In this document: positions 6,921 to 13,763 of the stretch, in pieces
Layout: each line of letters opens with the position of its first letter
How positions within the stretch are numbered: the first letter of the stretch is position 1
Source of the DNA: CAYIEP01 sp964362515
Lineage (GTDB): Bacteria > Patescibacteriota > Minisyncoccia > UBA6257 > UBA9933
Assembly: GCA_964362515.1 (NCBI GenBank)
Contig: CAYIEP010000003.1
Coordinates: 1 to 28,234 of the forward strand
Direction: 5' to 3'
Length of the DNA: 28,234 bases
The notes under the pieces: model-generated
Seen by the model: only the letters and a program-made list of their open reading frames with translations
What the model was told of the DNA's origin: nothing
The model's database searches: none
Translations under genes and position numbers: made by a program

Positions 6921-6933
6921 TAGATATCAATAT

Positions 6934-7512
6934 ATGCTTCATTCAATTACGGGAAAATTAATCGCCTCGGAAAAAGGATTTATGGTTGTTGAAACCCTTG
7001 GAATAGGCTTCAAAATATTTATTCCGGCCAAAATCAAAACGCCGAAAATCGGTTCAAAAATAAAAGCGTTTTGTCATTTATCAATAGGCAGAGAGGATTT
7101 AAGCTTATACGGCTTTCTAAGCGAAAAGGATATGGAAATATTTGAAATGCTTAATTCTATTGCCGGAATCGGCCCAAGGTCGGCGCTTAAAATAATGGGC
7201 GGATTAAAAATAGAAAAATTTTTATCGGCCGTAGCGAACGAAAGAACCGATCTTTTAACTGACTCGTGGGGGATAGGCAGAAAAAAAGCCCAAAGAATAA
7301 TAATCGAGCTGAAAGACAGGCTTGATAAAAAGCGCGCCAATGAACCGCTTGAGGAAATTGGAGAAAAAGACGACATTAAAAACGCCTTAAAGAAGCTCGG
7401 CTATAAAGAAAAAGAAATAGAAAAAATAATAAATAGGGCGGAATTTTCCGGCAAAGAAAAACTTGAAGATAAAATTAAAAAAGCCCTAAAAATTCTCGGA
7501 AGAAAAACATAA
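6934..7512 (+). CDS. ruvA: Holliday junction branch migration protein RuvA
   Basis: RuvA binds four-way DNA junctions as a tetramer and loads RuvB for branch migration. I chose the start giving MLHSITGKLI, which matches the MIGRLxG start of RuvA; an ATG 42 nt upstream lies inside the promoter. The protein has an N-terminal OB fold, then the helix-hairpin-helix segments IAGIGPRSALKIMG and WGIGRKKAQRIIIELKDRL, and a C-terminal helical domain with KNALKKLGYKEKEIEKII that contacts RuvB. The length (192 aa) is normal. ruvB and ruvC are elsewhere in this window. The M23 peptidase gene follows after 8 nt. Confidence 0.96.
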   Translation: MLHSITGKLIASEKGFMVVETLGIGFKIFIPAKIKTPKIGSKIKAFCHLSIGREDLSLYGFLSEKDMEIFEMLNSIAGIGPRSALKIMGGLKIEKFLSAVANERTDLLTDSWGIGRKKAQRIIIELKDRLDKKRANEPLEEIGEKDDIKNALKKLGYKEKEIEKIINRAEFSGKEKLEDKIKKALKILGRKT

Positions 7513-7520
7513 TTTTATAA

Positions 7521-8819
7521 ATGGACTTTATTATAAAAAAATTTGTTTTTGTTTTAGTCGCCTTATTTTTCGCGGCATATTTCAACTTGGCGATAAGCGC
7601 GACGCCCGAAGAAGTAAAAATTTCTATTGAGAAAAAAAATAAAGAGCTTCAGGAAATAAATAACCGCATACAAGAAACTCAAAAAGTAATCGAGTCCGCC
7701 CAAGAAGAAGGGAAAACATTTAAAAAAGCCGTGGATAAATTAAATAATCAAATAGGTCAAATTAATCTCGGGATAAAATTCAGCGAAATAGAAATAGAAA
7801 AACTGGGATACGAAATAGAATCAACTCAATACGGCATAAACGAAGCGGAGGGAAAAATAGATTCCAAAAAGAAGACGGTCGCCGAGATACTAAGAGAGAT
7901 TCAGAAAAAAGACCAGGAAAGCGCGTTGGTTGTTTTTCTTAAAAATGAAACGTTGGCGGAAAGTATTTTTGAAATACAGGGACTCACGGAAATCAATAAT
8001 AATTTATCAATAGAAATAAACGATTTAGGAGCCTTAAAAAATAAATTATCCGGCGCGCTTGAAGAAAAAGAGGATAAAAAACAATTAAAAGAAACGGAAA
8101 GCCTAAATTTTAAAAATAAAAAGACGATATCCGAAGAAATAAAAAAAGAAAAACAAAATCTTCTGGCGCAGTCTAAAAACCAAGAACAAGTTTACCAAAA
8201 ACAGCTTCAAGAACTTGAAAAATTAAGGGCAGATGTGGCCGAGGAAATAGAAAAGGCCGAAGAAGAATTAAGGCTTAAAATTGACCCTTCGGCCTTGCCG
8301 ACTTCAAGGCCGGGAGTGTTAGCCAATCCGATACTTCGGATGAGAATTACCCAAGGATACGGAGCAACCGGCTTCGCGAAATATAATTATCGCGGAAAAT
8401 GGCATAACGGAATAGATGTCGGAGCGCCTATCGGGACTCCGATTTTATCGGCTGAAAAAGGAAGGGTGATATTTGTCGGCGACCAGGATAATTATTTAAC
8501 AAACGGGAAAAGACTATGTAAAGGAGCGGCTTACGGGAAAGTCGTCGTTATCAAGCATGAAAATAATTTAACGACCCTTTATGGACACATGTCTTTAATC
8601 GCGGTAAATCAGGGAGGTTTGGTTGAAAAGGGGAACTTAATAGGTTATGTGGGAAAGACAGGCTGGGCAACCGGCCCTCATCTTCATTTCACGGTTTATG
8701 CCAACCAAACAATGCCGCCGGCAACTTCCGGATTTCCGGAGGGCACAAAATCTTCAAGAATTTGCGGACCAATGCCGACCGGCGGAGACCTTAATCCTTT
8801 AAATTATTTAAATTTATAA
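7521..8819 (+). CDS. Coiled-coil M23 (LytM) peptidase, EnvC-like
   Basis: This is a predicted secreted peptidoglycan endopeptidase, or an amidase activator of the EnvC type. The 432 residues begin with a signal peptide (basic FIIKKF, hydrophobic to about residue 25, ISA before TPEE). A long charged coiled coil (about 30-255) and a C-terminal M23 domain follow. The zinc ligands are intact: H295 and D299 in HNGID, and the HLH pair H387/H389. H356 in LYGHMS is the usual active-site histidine. Intact ligands suggest a real hydrolase, whereas EnvC itself is degenerate. It lies 8 nt after ruvA, and its last 29 nt overlap the convergent Mur ligase gene. Confidence 0.92.
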   Translation: MDFIIKKFVFVLVALFFAAYFNLAISATPEEVKISIEKKNKELQEINNRIQETQKVIESAQEEGKTFKKAVDKLNNQIGQINLGIKFSEIEIEKLGYEIESTQYGINEAEGKIDSKKKTVAEILREIQKKDQESALVVFLKNETLAESIFEIQGLTEINNNLSIEINDLGALKNKLSGALEEKEDKKQLKETESLNFKNKKTISEEIKKEKQNLLAQSKNQEQVYQKQLQELEKLRADVAEEIEKAEEELRLKIDPSALPTSRPGVLANPILRMRITQGYGATGFAKYNYRGKWHNGIDVGAPIGTPILSAEKGRVIFVGDQDNYLTNGKRLCKGAAYGKVVVIKHENNLTTLYGHMSLIAVNQGGLVEKGNLIGYVGKTGWATGPHLHFTVYANQTMPPATSGFPEGTKSSRICGPMPTGGDLNPLNYLNL

Positions 8820-10107
8820 TTTTTAATAACTCTTCTTTGACAACGGCTCTTTCGTCCCACGGATAAATTTTACCGGCGATTGAGTAAGTCGTCTCGGTTC
8901 CTTTACCAAGAAATAAAACCGTGTCGTTGTTCTGGGCTAATTCCAATCCTTTTTTAATGGCTTCTCTTCTGTTTGTAATTTTAAAAACCTCGGCTTTTTT
9001 ATTATTTATTCCGTCGGCGATCTGGTTGATTATTTCTTCGGGATTTTCACCATAAGAAGAATCTTCGTTTGTCAGAATAACCGCGTCGGAATAATCAGAA
9101 GCTATTTTCCCCAATTTCGGTCTTTTCCATTTGTCTCTTCCGCCTCCGGCCGAACCGAAAACGGAAATAATCTTCGTTCCGCCGTCCCGCATAAACTTAA
9201 CGGTTTCAAAAACCGCCAAAAAAGAATCCGGCGTGTGGGCTAAATCCACAAAAATTTTAAATTTTTGTCCGGCGTCTATTTTTTCCATTCTGCCTTCTAT
9301 TTTATTAATTTTTCCCAATCCTGATTTAATAATTTCTTTGCTTACGCCACAGGAATCGGCTATGGCGATGGCGGATAAAGCGTTAGAAAGATTGAATTTC
9401 CCGGGAAGATTCAAGGTTATTTTCGTTTCGTTAAAAATAAATTCTGTTTTGTCTTTATAAAATTTCGCTTCTTGGGAAGGTTTTATGATTTTTTCGGCGG
9501 AAGAATCGATTTTTGAAGGATTCAAAGAAAATCCTATTTTTCTTTTGGCCGGAGCGTCGAGATAAAAATCGGCGTTTTCGTCGTCAAGATTAACAATTAT
9601 GGTTTTTTCTTTTTTGGGCGAAGTGAATAAAAGTTTTTTTGTTTTTTTATAATTTTCAAATCCGCCATGAGCCTCAATATGCTCCGGCCGAAGATTGGTA
9701 AAAACCGCTGTGTCAAAATTTATGAATTTATGCCTGTTTTGCTTTATTCCTTCGGATGTTGTTTCTAATAAAAAATAATCGCATTTTTCATTAACCGCTT
9801 TTCTTATCATTTTTTGAATAATTCCCCGACCGGGCATTGTAATGTGGTACGGATTAATTTTTTCCTTTTGGCCGATTTTAAAACCTAAAGAAGACGACCA
9901 GGCCACCTTATGTCCGGCGTTTTCTAGAATTTTTCCGGCCATAAAAACCGCGCTTGATTTTCCTTTTGTTCCGGTAATTCCTATTACTTTTATCTTATTT
10001 GAAGGAAACCGGTAAAAAACCGCGGATAAAAATGCCCATAAAAAATGGTAAAAATCCATAATGAAAATCGGCGTTATTTTTTTTGCGAATTCCTTAATTT
10101 TTCTCAT
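8791..10107 (-). CDS. Mur ligase family protein (MurE-like)
   Basis: Mur ligases add amino acids to UDP-MurNAc peptides using ATP. The ATP-binding loop GTKGKS (46-51), the TTSEG segment (116-120), the NLRPEHIEAHGG region (138-149) and the C-terminal GKGTETTY motif place it with MurE. The usual N-terminal uridine-binding domain is missing, replaced by a short hydrophobic segment (about 12-34). The stretch that sets the third amino acid in MurE (DNPR for meso-diaminopimelate) reads TNEDSSYGENPEEI (346-359), so the substrate is uncertain. Its ATG overlaps the stop of the FemX-type gene as ATGA. Family confidence is high; calling it a true MurE is less certain. Confidence 0.87.
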   Translation of the reverse strand: MRKIKEFAKKITPIFIMDFYHFLWAFLSAVFYRFPSNKIKVIGITGTKGKSSAVFMAGKILENAGHKVAWSSSLGFKIGQKEKINPYHITMPGRGIIQKMIRKAVNEKCDYFLLETTSEGIKQNRHKFINFDTAVFTNLRPEHIEAHGGFENYKKTKKLLFTSPKKEKTIIVNLDDENADFYLDAPAKRKIGFSLNPSKIDSSAEKIIKPSQEAKFYKDKTEFIFNETKITLNLPGKFNLSNALSAIAIADSCGVSKEIIKSGLGKINKIEGRMEKIDAGQKFKIFVDLAHTPDSFLAVFETVKFMRDGGTKIISVFGSAGGGRDKWKRPKLGKIASDYSDAVILTNEDSSYGENPEEIINQIADGINNKKAEVFKITNRREAIKKGLELAQNNDTVLFLGKGTETTYSIAGKIYPWDERAVVKEELLKIINLNNLKD

Positions 10108-11090
10108 TTTAAAAACAACTTTGCGATTTTATATAAAAAATACAACGGCTTGTTGAAAACCAAGTCCCATGCTCCGATATATTCAATTTCTTTTCCGCCG
10201 AAACTTTTTTTAAACTCGCTATAACCCTTGCCTGGCCTGGTATCCCACAAGTCCATTGTTTTAATTCCGTTTTTTTTCGCGTCTAAAAAAGAGCTCCAAA
10301 GAATAAAAGTGGGGGCGTTAAGCCGACGATATTCCGATTTTTTAGAAGAAGCGGAGTAAAGATAATGACCTTTGTCTCCGAAAAAAGCAAAAAACGAAAC
10401 CGCTATGATTTCGCCGTTAAAAACGGCGGAGAATATTTTTATTTTTAAATCGCCGTCTATTTCAGAAACCTTTTTATAATAATCGTCTGAATAAGTTTTA
10501 AACCCTTGCTCTAACGAGGTTTTTTTTAAAAGCTCGTTAAAAACCGGAATAAGTTCCCCTTTTTCTTCTTTGGTTTCGGCTATTTTTATTTCCACGCCCG
10601 AACGACTGGCCAGCCTTATTGAATAACGAGTGTCGTGCTCCGTTTCTTTTAAAAGTTCTTCTTCTTTTTTTGTTAAATCTATTATTCTGGTTATTTTAGG
10701 TTGAACGCTTTTTGTTTTTTTAAATCCGGAAGATTTTAAAAATTCTTCCAAGTCTTCATTTTTTTGTTTTTCCGGCTCAATTCGCCAAAAAACTATTTTT
10801 TCTTCTCTGGCTATTTTTTTAATTTCTTTCAAAAACTCCGTCCATAGTTCTTTTTTAAAATCCCCGAGCGGTCCGTAGGGAGAATAGAAATAAAAATAAT
10901 TAAATTTAAGGGGGTGTTTTATTATTTGCGTTGCCAATGTGCTGTTTTTATCTTTAAAAACAAACCGCCTCGTCTGCTTTCCTAAAGAATTTTGAAAATC
11001 GGCCCATTCTTTTGATTCTAAAAACGAGCCGCCTAATTGGAAAACAACTTTATTCCATTCTTGTTGTTCGTTTTTTAATTCAGCCGACAT
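10104..11090 (-). CDS. FemA/FemB/FemX-family aminoacyl transferase
   Basis: Fem proteins have twin GNAT folds and transfer amino acids from aminoacyl-tRNA to the peptidoglycan stem peptide to build interpeptide bridges. The 328 residues show typical motifs: FLESKEWADFQNSLGK near 25, YFYFYSPYGPLGDF near 69, EFLKSSGFKKTKSVQP near 115, and the C-terminal DLWDTRPGKGYSEFKKSFGG region. The downstream Mur ligase starts inside its stop codon (ATGA), so the two act in the same step of wall precursor or cross-bridge synthesis. It is separated from the upstream small-gene operon by a terminator, so it must have its own promoter. Which amino acid it adds cannot be told. Confidence 0.88.
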   Translation of the reverse strand: MSAELKNEQQEWNKVVFQLGGSFLESKEWADFQNSLGKQTRRFVFKDKNSTLATQIIKHPLKFNYFYFYSPYGPLGDFKKELWTEFLKEIKKIAREEKIVFWRIEPEKQKNEDLEEFLKSSGFKKTKSVQPKITRIIDLTKKEEELLKETEHDTRYSIRLASRSGVEIKIAETKEEKGELIPVFNELLKKTSLEQGFKTYSDDYYKKVSEIDGDLKIKIFSAVFNGEIIAVSFFAFFGDKGHYLYSASSKKSEYRRLNAPTFILWSSFLDAKKNGIKTMDLWDTRPGKGYSEFKKSFGGKEIEYIGAWDLVFNKPLYFLYKIAKLFLK

Positions 11091-11100
11091 ATTTACTAAA

Positions 11101-11109
11101 ATAATATCA
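11101..11109 (-). promoter_or_regulatory. Possible extended -10 promoter of the FemX-type gene
   Basis: The minus strand reads TGATATTAT, a TGn extended -10 with TATTAT, ending 10 nt before the ATG. No good -35 is seen because the region behind it is the upstream terminator. The leader would be only a few nucleotides long. Confidence 0.35.
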
Positions 11110-11120
11110 CGATAATAAAG

Positions 11121-11147
11121 AATAAAAAGGGCTCTGTTGAGCCCTTA
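11121..11147 (-). terminator. Terminator of the 56-aa/75-aa operon
   Basis: On the minus strand, AAGGGCTC pairs with GAGCCCTT around loop AACA, followed by a T-rich tract (TTTTTATT). It lies 30 nt past the 75-aa gene stop and before the FemX-type gene, insulating the two. Confidence 0.85.
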
Positions 11148-11176
11148 TGGAAGTCCGTTAACGACCAGAACGTTTC

Positions 11177-11404
11177 TTAACGAAACCTAAAATTTTGTTG
11201 TATTTGTGGCTTCGGTTGTGTGTAAAGTTGCTCTACAACTATGTTAATAAGAAAAACTTTCATTTTGGGGTACTTTTCTTTTGCCCTTGCCCAAATGAGC
11301 TTCTTGGCTTGGGCTTCACTATACGCCCAAACCTGCTCTTTAAAATAAACTCCGGCCTTTTCGATCTCCCCCTTGACCTCGAAAAGGTCTTTGGTTTTTG
11401 CCAC
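11177..11404 (-). CDS. Unrecognised 75-aa protein with LX/L18a-like pattern
   Basis: I do not recognise a named family. I chose the GTG at 11404 because AGGAGGT lies 5 nt upstream; a longer version from an ATG at 11449 adds 15 polar residues with no such signal. The GTG overlaps the stop of the upstream 56-aa gene (TAGTG), so the two are translationally coupled. The protein begins MAKTKDLFEVKGEIEK. It has a strand-strand-helix-strand pattern (FEVKGEI, FKEQVWAYSE, AQAKKLIWARAKEKYP, FLINIVVEQL) loosely like ribosomal protein LX/L18a. That likeness is by eye only. A terminator follows. There is no signal peptide or cysteine. Confidence 0.72.
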   Translation of the reverse strand: MAKTKDLFEVKGEIEKAGVYFKEQVWAYSEAQAKKLIWARAKEKYPKMKVFLINIVVEQLYTQPKPQIQQNFRFR

Positions 11405-11574
11405 TATCCACCTCCTATCATTATCTGCTTGATTATTGTTACTAACCAAGCAACCATGAATAAACTTACAACACCGATGACCGCTTTGGTTATTCTTTTT
11501 AATCTTCCTCGTCGTTCATCTCGGCGCTCAAAATAGCGCCAACCAACGGCATGCCTCATTAATATCTTGTTCAT
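11404..11574 (-). CDS. Unrecognised 56-aa single-pass membrane protein
   Basis: This small gene begins MNKILMRHAVGWRYFERRD. The first 30 residues are rich in arginine (RRDERRGRLKR). A hydrophobic helix follows, AVIGVVSLFMVAWLVTIIKQ (31-50), and a short IMIGGG tail. The positive-inside rule predicts an N-in membrane protein. A Shine-Dalgarno-like GAGGAAAG lies before the ATG. The final codons ATA GGA GGT GGA TAG double as the Shine-Dalgarno of the next gene, whose GTG shares the last G of the stop. A clear promoter lies about 60 nt upstream. The coupled design makes it very likely real. Its function is unknown. Confidence 0.72.
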   Translation of the reverse strand: MNKILMRHAVGWRYFERRDERRGRLKRITKAVIGVVSLFMVAWLVTIIKQIMIGGG

Positions 11575-11595
11575 CTTTACTTTCCTCTTTGTTGG

Positions 11596-11615
11596 GCGGC
11601 ACAGAATTGCGCCGC
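11596..11615 (-). other. Hairpin in the leader of the 56-aa gene
   Basis: In the minus-strand RNA, GCGGCGCA pairs with TGTGCCGC (one G-U pair) around loop ATTC. It sits just upstream of the Shine-Dalgarno, where it could affect initiation or RNA stability. Confidence 0.5.
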
Positions 11616-11638
11616 ATAATGTTAAGTTGCTTAATTCT

Positions 11639-11667
11639 TATATACCATAATTATTCAATGTTGTAAA
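11639..11667 (-). promoter_or_regulatory. Promoter of the 56-aa/75-aa operon
   Basis: On the minus strand, TTTACA (11667-11662), a 17-nt spacer and TATATA (11644-11639). The predicted leader is roughly 55-60 nt, unlike the near-leaderless housekeeping promoters in this window. Confidence 0.7.
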
Positions 11668-11703
11668 GCGCGCGTACGAGAGCTAATCGGAATTAATTCA
11701 CGG

Positions 11704-11770
11704 TTAAACAAGCCCAAAACTTTTTCTTCTCCAAAGAGTTTTTGGGTTTGTTTGATTTCGTAATTCAAAG
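11704..11770 (+). repeat. Hairpin repeat element, copy 2, upstream of the beta-CASP RNase
   Basis: Left arm AAACAAGCCCAAAACT (11706-11721) pairs with right arm AGTTTTTGGGTTTGTTT (11737-11753) around a CT-rich loop. The left part (11713-11732) is an exact 20-nt inverted copy of 3597-3616. The right part (11740-11759) is an exact 20-nt direct copy of 3610-3629. The shared right half includes TTGATT, the likely -35 of the downstream gene. There is no T-run after the stem, so it is not a simple terminator. Confidence 0.65.
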
Positions 11771-11781
11771 TATATTAAATT
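11752..11781 (+). promoter_or_regulatory. Promoter of the beta-CASP RNase operon, leaderless geometry
   Basis: TTGATT (11752-11757), 18-nt spacer, TAAATT (11776-11781, TANNNT type), then 7 nt to the ATG at 11789. The -35 is inside the repeated element. Confidence 0.5.
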
Positions 11782-11788
11782 AATACTT

Positions 11789-13147
11789 ATGAAAATAACT
11801 TTTTTAGGTGGCGCCAAATCCGTAACCGGCGCCAATTATTTGTTGGAGTCGGAGTCTGCTAAAGTCCTGGTTGACTGCGGACTTCACCAAGGGTCAAGTT
11901 TCTGCGAAAACCATAATTTTGAACCTTTCAAATTTAATCCCGAAGAAATTGACGCGGTTTTAATAACTCACGCCCATATCGACCATACCGGCCGGCTTCC
12001 CCAGCTCTACAAGGCCGGCTTTAGGGGGAAAATTATTTCTACTCCGCCGACTAAAGATTTTGCCGAAAGTCTTTTGATTGATTCGGAAAACCTGCTTAGA
12101 AGAGAAGCTGAAAACAAAAAAATGCCTCCGCTTTACGACATTAACGACATAAATCAGACGCTGGAAATCTGGGAAGCGGCGAATTACCGCGAAAAATTCA
12201 GGATTAAAGATTTGGAAATGGAATTTTTTGACGCCGGCCATATCTTGGGTTCAAGTTTTATTGTCGTCTCGGACAATAACGGCAAAAAAATTGTTTTTTC
12301 CGGAGACTTGGGAAATGTCGCCACTCCCTTGGTTAAAGACACCGAATCGTTACCGGAAACCGATTATGTTTTAATAGAATCCGTTTATGGAAACAGGATT
12401 CATGAAAATATTGAAAAAAGAAAAGATATTCTTGAAGACTTAATCGAAGAAACCATCAGGGCCAAAGGAACGCTAATGATTCCGGCTTTTGCCATGGAAA
12501 GAACGCAGGAGCTTTTATATGAGCTTAACGAGCTCGTTGAAAACGGCAGAATTCCGAAAATTCCGATTTTTATAGACAGCCCGTTGGCCATAAAACTAAC
12601 CGCCGTTTATAAAAAATACTCCCAAAATCCCTCTTATATCGACGAAGAAGCGATTGCTTTGTTTAAAAAAGGAGATTCTGTTTTTGAATTCCCCGGACTT
12701 AAAATGTGCTTAACCACCGAAGAGTCCAGAAGTATTAACGAAGTACCGCCGCCAAAAATTATCATTGCCGGTTCCGGCATGTCGCAAGGAGGAAGAATTC
12801 TCCATCATGAACGACGTTATCTTCCCGACCCAAAAAGCGCGATTTTATTTATCGGCTATCAAACCGGAGGTTCTCTGGGAAGAAGAATTTTAGAAGGAGA
12901 AAAAATTATAAAAATTTTCGGGGAAGAAGTTTCCGTAAATTGCCGTGTTAAGAATATCAGCGGTTATTCGGCTCACGCCGACCAAGAAAAATTATTAGAT
13001 TGGCTAAGACCGTTCGGAACAAAAATTAAAAAAGTTTTTGTTGTTCAGGGAGAAGAAGAGGCTTCAAATGAACTTGCGACGAAAATCAGAGATGAATTGG
13101 CTATTGAGTCAATCGTGCCTTCAATAAATGAAGAATATTTATTATAA
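11789..13147 (+). CDS. MBL-fold beta-CASP ribonuclease (CPSF73/Ysh1-like)
   Basis: Proteins of this class are zinc-dependent RNA endonucleases or exonucleases. The 452 residues carry the metallo-beta-lactamase signature HAHIDH (61-66), a third metal ligand at H151 in DAGHILGSS, and D173 in FSGDLG. A beta-CASP insert follows, with IPAFAMERTQELLYEL and an IDSPLA segment. The C-terminal motifs GSGMSQGGRILHH and SGYSAHADQ supply the remaining histidines. It resembles the 450-residue CPSF73-like group more than the 550-residue RNase J. It heads a four-gene run with SLOG, permease and BCAM0308 genes. Its upstream region shares a repeat with the rpsO-NYN-pnp leader. Confidence 0.94.
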   Translation: MKITFLGGAKSVTGANYLLESESAKVLVDCGLHQGSSFCENHNFEPFKFNPEEIDAVLITHAHIDHTGRLPQLYKAGFRGKIISTPPTKDFAESLLIDSENLLRREAENKKMPPLYDINDINQTLEIWEAANYREKFRIKDLEMEFFDAGHILGSSFIVVSDNNGKKIVFSGDLGNVATPLVKDTESLPETDYVLIESVYGNRIHENIEKRKDILEDLIEETIRAKGTLMIPAFAMERTQELLYELNELVENGRIPKIPIFIDSPLAIKLTAVYKKYSQNPSYIDEEAIALFKKGDSVFEFPGLKMCLTTEESRSINEVPPPKIIIAGSGMSQGGRILHHERRYLPDPKSAILFIGYQTGGSLGRRILEGEKIIKIFGEEVSVNCRVKNISGYSAHADQEKLLDWLRPFGTKIKKVFVVQGEEEASNELATKIRDELAIESIVPSINEEYLL

Positions 13148-13171
13148 TTAAATTATAATTAATAAAAATTT

Positions 13172-13762
13172 ATGGAAAACAATAATCTTATCTGCCATAC
13201 AACTTATAAATATAAAATTTGCGTCTCCGGAGCGGCTGAAACCGACCATTGCGGCCCGGACGCGTTCGCCAAAGCCGAAGAACTGGGAAAGGAAATAACA
13301 AGGCATGACGCGGTTTTAGTGAATGGAGCGACGACCGGATTTCCTTTTTGGTCCGCCAAAGGAGCAAAGGCCGAAGGCGGAATAGTTTTGGGCATTTCCC
13401 CGGCCGCCACCGAAAAAGAACACATTCAGAAATATAATCTGCCGACCGAATACCAAGATTTAATAATTTATACCGGCTTTAATTATTCCGGAAGAAATCT
13501 TCTTTTAATAAGAGCTTCGGACGCTGTTGTTTTCGGTTGCGGTCGAATGGGAACGCTTAATGAATTTACAATCGCTTTTGAAGACAAAAAGCCTATCGGT
13601 ATTTTGATGGGCGATTGGGAAACCGATGAAATTCTTAAAACCGTTATTGAAAAATCCCATAGGGCCCACGAAATGAAAGATAAAATAGTTTTTGACTCTG
13701 ACCCCAAAAAACTTATCGACAAGCTCGTCGAAATTATAAAAAAAGAAAAGGCCTTAAATTAA
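13172..13762 (+). CDS. SLOG/LOG-family nucleotide-binding protein
   Basis: This is a Rossmann-like protein of the LOG/TIGR00725 type, a group that includes cytokinin-activating phosphoribohydrolases and proteins of unknown role. The 196 residues include ICVSGAAE near 14, VNGATTGFPFWSAKGAKAEGG near 48 in place of the usual GGG loop, and GCGRMGTLNEFTIAFED near 123, which corresponds to the family GGxGTxxE motif. It follows the beta-CASP gene by 24 nt; the permease begins 1 nt after its stop. The likely ligand is a nucleotide or nucleotide-like molecule. Enzyme activity is not established from the sequence. Confidence 0.8.
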   Translation: MENNNLICHTTYKYKICVSGAAETDHCGPDAFAKAEELGKEITRHDAVLVNGATTGFPFWSAKGAKAEGGIVLGISPAATEKEHIQKYNLPTEYQDLIIYTGFNYSGRNLLLIRASDAVVFGCGRMGTLNEFTIAFEDKKPIGILMGDWETDEILKTVIEKSHRAHEMKDKIVFDSDPKKLIDKLVEIIKKEKALN

Positions 13763-13763
13763 A

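Noticed and set aside
6892..6933. Longer RuvA from an ATG at 6892
   Set aside because: RuvA proteins begin with an MI.RL.G-like strand, which matches MLHSITGKLI at 6934. The upstream part is promoter sequence.
6868..6942. Longer N-terminus for S20 from an upstream ATG
   Set aside because: The extra 25 residues are unlike S20, and the DNA there holds the rpsT and ruvA promoters.
11195..11536. 113-aa ORF on the plus strand
   Set aside because: It is the antisense of two SD-led, coupled minus-strand genes and has no start signal or family features.
11706..11753. Copy 2 hairpin as a transcription terminator
   Set aside because: No T-run follows the stem on either strand and no gene reads into it. 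It lies between divergent promoters.
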